Below, in pieces: positions 5,596 to 5,632 of a stretch of DNA of 5,632 nt. Below the pieces are notes generated by a model. It worked only from the letters and a program-made list of their open reading frames with translations. It was not told the DNA's origin and searched no databases. Source of the stretch: Leptolyngbyaceae cyanobacterium CSSed165cm_216 (GTDB lineage: Bacteria > Cyanobacteriota > Cyanobacteriia > Phormidesmidales > Phormidesmidaceae); assembly GCA_007135385.1 (NCBI GenBank), contig SLIY01000015.1:1-5632 (forward strand). Reading direction: 5' to 3'. How positions within the stretch are numbered: the first letter of the stretch is position 1; each line of letters opens with the position of its first letter. Position numbers and translations under genes: made by a program.

Positions 5596-5632
5596 ACCGG
5601 ACATTATTCCCTCCATCCCCAACCCTGCAGGA

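Larger units (their letters stand above)
5342..5632. other. Gene-free region upstream of the TPR gene
   Basis: No credible coding frame is seen. From 5342 to about 5470 the sequence is AT-richer and should hold the 5' untranslated region and promoter of the minus-strand TPR gene. It contains a small inverted repeat AGACT/AGTCT (5370-5383) and a direct repeat ATGATTTCA/ATGATTCA (5447-5455, 5460-5467), but no good -10/-35 pair. From 5480 on it is C-rich repeat DNA, listed separately. Confidence 0.5.

Overview
The window looks like a stretch of cyanobacterial chromosome. It carries six copies of the HIP1 octamer GCGATCGC in 5.6 kb, a HemJ-type protoporphyrinogen oxidase, a pentapeptide-repeat protein, a class V aminotransferase of the cyanobacterial photorespiratory type, and short C-rich heptamer repeats of the kind known as STRR. 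Fairly GC-rich, large-protein coding would fit a filamentous Leptolyngbya-like lineage, but that level of placement is inference only.

Layout. Bases 1-155 are the leader of the first gene and contain a strong hairpin. Bases 156-1304 (+) encode an alanine/serine-glyoxylate aminotransferase family enzyme. It converges on a pentapeptide-repeat protein gene at 1400-2161 (-). Directly upstream of that gene, on the same strand, is hemJ at 2227-2784 (-), with a good Shine-Dalgarno sequence. A 262-base gap with two adjacent hairpins (2981-3040) separates hemJ from a 764-residue protein at 3047-5341 (-). This protein joins an N-terminal domain resembling a P-loop NTPase without its phosphate-binding loop, a low-complexity Pro/Ala/Asp linker, and a C-terminal array of TPR-like repeats of about 47 residues. 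The last 291 bases have no gene. They hold two near-identical 44-45 base repeats flanking four heptamers, and the strand that is sense for the TPR gene is full of G-triplets there.

How the genes relate. The three minus-strand genes run in the same direction. hemJ and the pentapeptide gene are 65 bases apart and could share a transcript. The TPR gene is probably a separate unit, given the hairpins after its stop. Two genes have clear metabolic roles: glyoxylate transamination in photorespiration, and the penultimate oxidation of heme/chlorophyll synthesis. They are not in one pathway, and the arrangement looks like ordinary cyanobacterial gene order rather than a defence island or mobile element. 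No transposase, integrase, tRNA, rRNA or CRISPR array is visible. The least explained items are the NTPase-like/TPR protein and the G-rich repeat block upstream of it.
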